DNA of 6,656 nt, taken from the NCBI GenBank assembly GCA_019421525.1, contig JAHZFC010000007.1, positions 23,557-30,212 on the forward strand, in the 5' to 3' direction. Below the pieces are notes generated by a model. The model was not told the DNA's origin. It saw nothing but the letters and a program-made list of their open reading frames with translations, and searched no databases. This document shows positions 5,629 to 6,656 of the stretch, piece by piece. The DNA comes from Clostridiales bacterium. GTDB lineage: Bacteria > Bacillota > Clostridia > Oscillospirales > Oscillospiraceae. Within the stretch, counting starts at the first letter, position 1; each line of letters begins with the position of its first letter. Both the position numbers and the translations under genes were made by a program.

Positions 5629-6408
5629 TCACTCCTCGATGTCCAGGCGCTGGACCTGGGTGCAGCGGCGGGTGTCCGTGTCGATGGCAAAGAGCACTGT
5701 GTTGAGCTTCTGGGGGCCGTCGGCGGGCTGGAACCGCTGGGGCAGGCCGCCCAGGAAGCGGTTGATGGCCTGCTCAGGCCGGATGCCGATGACCGACTGG
5801 GCGGGGCCGGTCATGCCCAGGTCGGTGACGAAGCCCAGCCCCTGGGGCAGCACCTGGCCGTCGGCGGTGGGCACATGGGTGTGGGTGCCCCACAGGGCCT
5901 GGGCCCGGCCGTCCAGATACCAGGCCATGGCCCCCTTTTCACTGGTGGCCTCGGCGTGGAAGTCCACCAGGGTGACGTCCGCCTCCCCCTGGGAGAGGAT
6001 CTCGTCCATCTTGGTAAAGGGGTTGTCGAAGTTGGCGTCCATCTCGCACCGGCCGATCAGGTCCACCACCCGGATGCGCAGCCCCCGGGGGCCGTCGTAG
6101 ACCCCCCAGCCCCGGCCGGGGGCCCGGCGGGTGTAGTTGGCGGGGCGGATGAGGTAGCGGCTGTTCTCCATATAGTCTACGATCTGTTGTTTGTCCCATG
6201 TGTGATTTCCCATGGTTATCACATCCGCCCCGGCGGCGAAGATCTCCTCCGCCTGGCGGGGGAGCAGACCGTTGCAGGCGGCGTTCTCCCCGTTGACCAC
6301 GGTGAAATGGACGTCGTGGACCTTGCGCAGGGCGGGCAGGTGCCGGCGGAGAAAGGCCACGCCGCAGTCGCCCACCACGTCGCCCACGGCCAAAACACGC
6401 AGTTCCAT
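5629..6408 (-). CDS. ymdB: YmdB-type metallophosphodiesterase (TIGR00282 family)
   Basis: This 259-residue protein is close to the usual family length of about 260 and has the full motif set: GDVVG (D10), NGENAA (E41, N42), MGNHTWD (N68, H69), DFHAEATSEK (H151) and GTHTHVPTAD (H176, H178). Bacillus subtilis YmdB is a dinuclear-metal cyclic-nucleotide phosphodiesterase that affects biofilm and motility gene expression. The same chemistry is expected here in the cytoplasm; the physiological substrate is unsettled. The ATG at 6408 has a near-perfect AAAGGAGG (6423-6416) with a 7-base gap. In many Firmicutes ymdB follows rny (RNase Y); here no rny is visible in the 248 bases upstream. Instead, the gene leads an operon with the yhaO/yhaN-like pair, 8 bases before the next start. 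No signal peptide or membrane segment is seen. Confidence 0.94.
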   Translation of the reverse strand: MELRVLAVGDVVGDCGVAFLRRHLPALRKVHDVHFTVVNGENAACNGLLPRQAEEIFAAGADVITMGNHTWDKQQIVDYMENSRYLIRPANYTRRAPGRGWGVYDGPRGLRIRVVDLIGRCEMDANFDNPFTKMDEILSQGEADVTLVDFHAEATSEKGAMAWYLDGRAQALWGTHTHVPTADGQVLPQGLGFVTDLGMTGPAQSVIGIRPEQAINRFLGGLPQRFQPADGPQKLNTVLFAIDTDTRRCTQVQRLDIEE

Positions 6409-6415
6409 GATAGGA

Positions 6416-6423
6416 CCTCCTTT
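6416..6423 (-). promoter_or_regulatory. Strong ribosome binding site of the ymdB-type gene
   Basis: On the minus strand AAAGGAGG lies 7 bases before the ATG at 6408. It is the strongest Shine-Dalgarno match in the window and fixes the start of the first gene of the operon. Confidence 0.85.
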
Positions 6424-6456
6424 GTCCTTTTATACTTTCGTTCACGATCAGGTCCC

Positions 6457-6485
6457 ATTATAGCCGAAATGGGGCGGTTCCACAA
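6457..6485 (-). promoter_or_regulatory. Predicted promoter of the ymdB-yhaO-yhaN-DUF3842 operon
   Basis: On the minus strand a perfect TATAAT -10 (6462-6457) is preceded at 17 bases by TTGTGG (6485-6480), a -35 matching TTGACA at its first three bases. Transcription would begin near 6450, giving a leader of about 42 bases before the ATG at 6408. No other strong promoter is seen upstream of the following genes, which are tightly packed. Confidence 0.65.
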
Positions 6486-6497
6486 GGGGGGAGGGGG

Positions 6498-6543
6498 CAA
6501 AGGCTGGCGTCCTTGACCGGTTATCCAAAGGCTGCGCCCTTGG
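6498..6543. repeat. Imperfect direct repeat, two copies 28 bp apart
   Basis: CAAAGGCTGGCGTCCTTG (6498-6515) recurs as CAAAGGCTGCGCCCTTGG (6526-6543). The first nine bases are identical and the rest is similar with small changes. The pair lies just upstream of the operon promoter's -35. It could be part of a dispersed intergenic repeat or a pair of regulator sites; neither can be decided from one copy. Confidence 0.45.
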
Positions 6544-6586
6544 GACGTATTTACCAAAAACCATTTCTTTTGACGGCATCAGCAGG

Positions 6587-6616
6587 GGTGACTTTTTGAA
6601 TGCGCAAAAAGTCACC
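6587..6616. repeat. Perfect 12-bp inverted repeat
   Basis: GGTGACTTTTTG (6587-6598) and CAAAAAGTCACC (6605-6616) are exact reverse complements around a 6-base loop (AATGCG). Neither strand has a U-run after the stem, so it is not a standard terminator. It may be a REP/MITE-like palindromic element or a strong regulator site. The surrounding 6541-6656 is richer in A+T than the genes and holds no supported gene. Confidence 0.6.
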
Positions 6617-6656
6617 AAAAACGCACTTAGGGGGTATGGCCCCGGATGAAGCTCCG

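Noticed and set aside
6431..6444. GAAC-N4-GTAT on the minus strand near the operon start, as a second LexA box
   Set aside because: The second half-site is broken and the flanks do not match. It fits the consensus much less well than the site at 407-420.
6587..6616. The palindrome as an intrinsic terminator
   Set aside because: No U-run follows the stem on either strand; the T and A runs are inside the stem itself.
6600..6656. Open frame from ATG 6600 running off the right edge on the plus strand
   Set aside because: It is only 19 codons, starts inside the palindrome, has no ribosome binding site, and reads like a repeat sequence.

Overview
The window is GC-rich (roughly two thirds G+C by eye) and reads like a chromosome segment from a high-GC member of the Clostridia, probably the Oscillospiraceae (Flavonifractor/Lawsonibacter-like). 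That placement rests on Firmicutes-type protein families (YmdB, YhaO/YhaN, DUF3842), strong AGGAGG-type ribosome binding sites and a Bacillus/Clostridium-type LexA box. It is inference, not a database match. I see no mobile element, CRISPR array, tRNA or rRNA.

Left part, plus strand. Bases 1-324 are the 3' end of an NAD(P)-binding oxidoreductase of the YwnB / NADH-flavin reductase-like (atypical SDR) type. After a 172-base gap comes a complete Y-family DNA polymerase gene (dinB/umuC-like, 497-1720). The gap holds a sigma-A-type promoter (TTGACA, 17 bp, extended TATGCT), a LexA-like SOS operator overlapping its -35, a dyad across its -10, and a GC hairpin just before the ribosome binding site. 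A strong bidirectional terminator (1765-1811) follows the gene.

Right part, minus strand, read from right to left. A promoter with a perfect TATAAT (6457-6485) drives an apparent operon. Its genes are a YmdB-type metallophosphodiesterase (5629-6408), a YhaO/SbcD-like metallophosphoesterase (4547-5620), a YhaN/SbcC-like ABC-type ATPase carrying a membrane hairpin (2592-4550) and a DUF3842 protein (2143-2574). The genes are 8 to 17 nt apart or overlap by 4 nt. A very small unrecognised ORF (1931-2047, perhaps starting at 2104) lies downstream and may be the last cistron before the shared terminator.

Together the window pairs an apparently SOS-controlled translesion polymerase with a convergent operon built around a Rad50/Mre11-like nuclease-ATPase pair. 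The two points most worth following are the polymerase's C-terminus, which ends in an SSB-like acidic DDVPF tip behind a consensus beta-clamp motif, and the YhaN-like ATPase, in which a two-helix membrane hairpin sits where Rad50/SbcC proteins carry a zinc hook. The right edge (6490-6656) has no recognisable gene but holds a perfect 12-bp palindrome and a 28-bp-spaced direct repeat. I found no clearly new multi-gene defence or mobile system.
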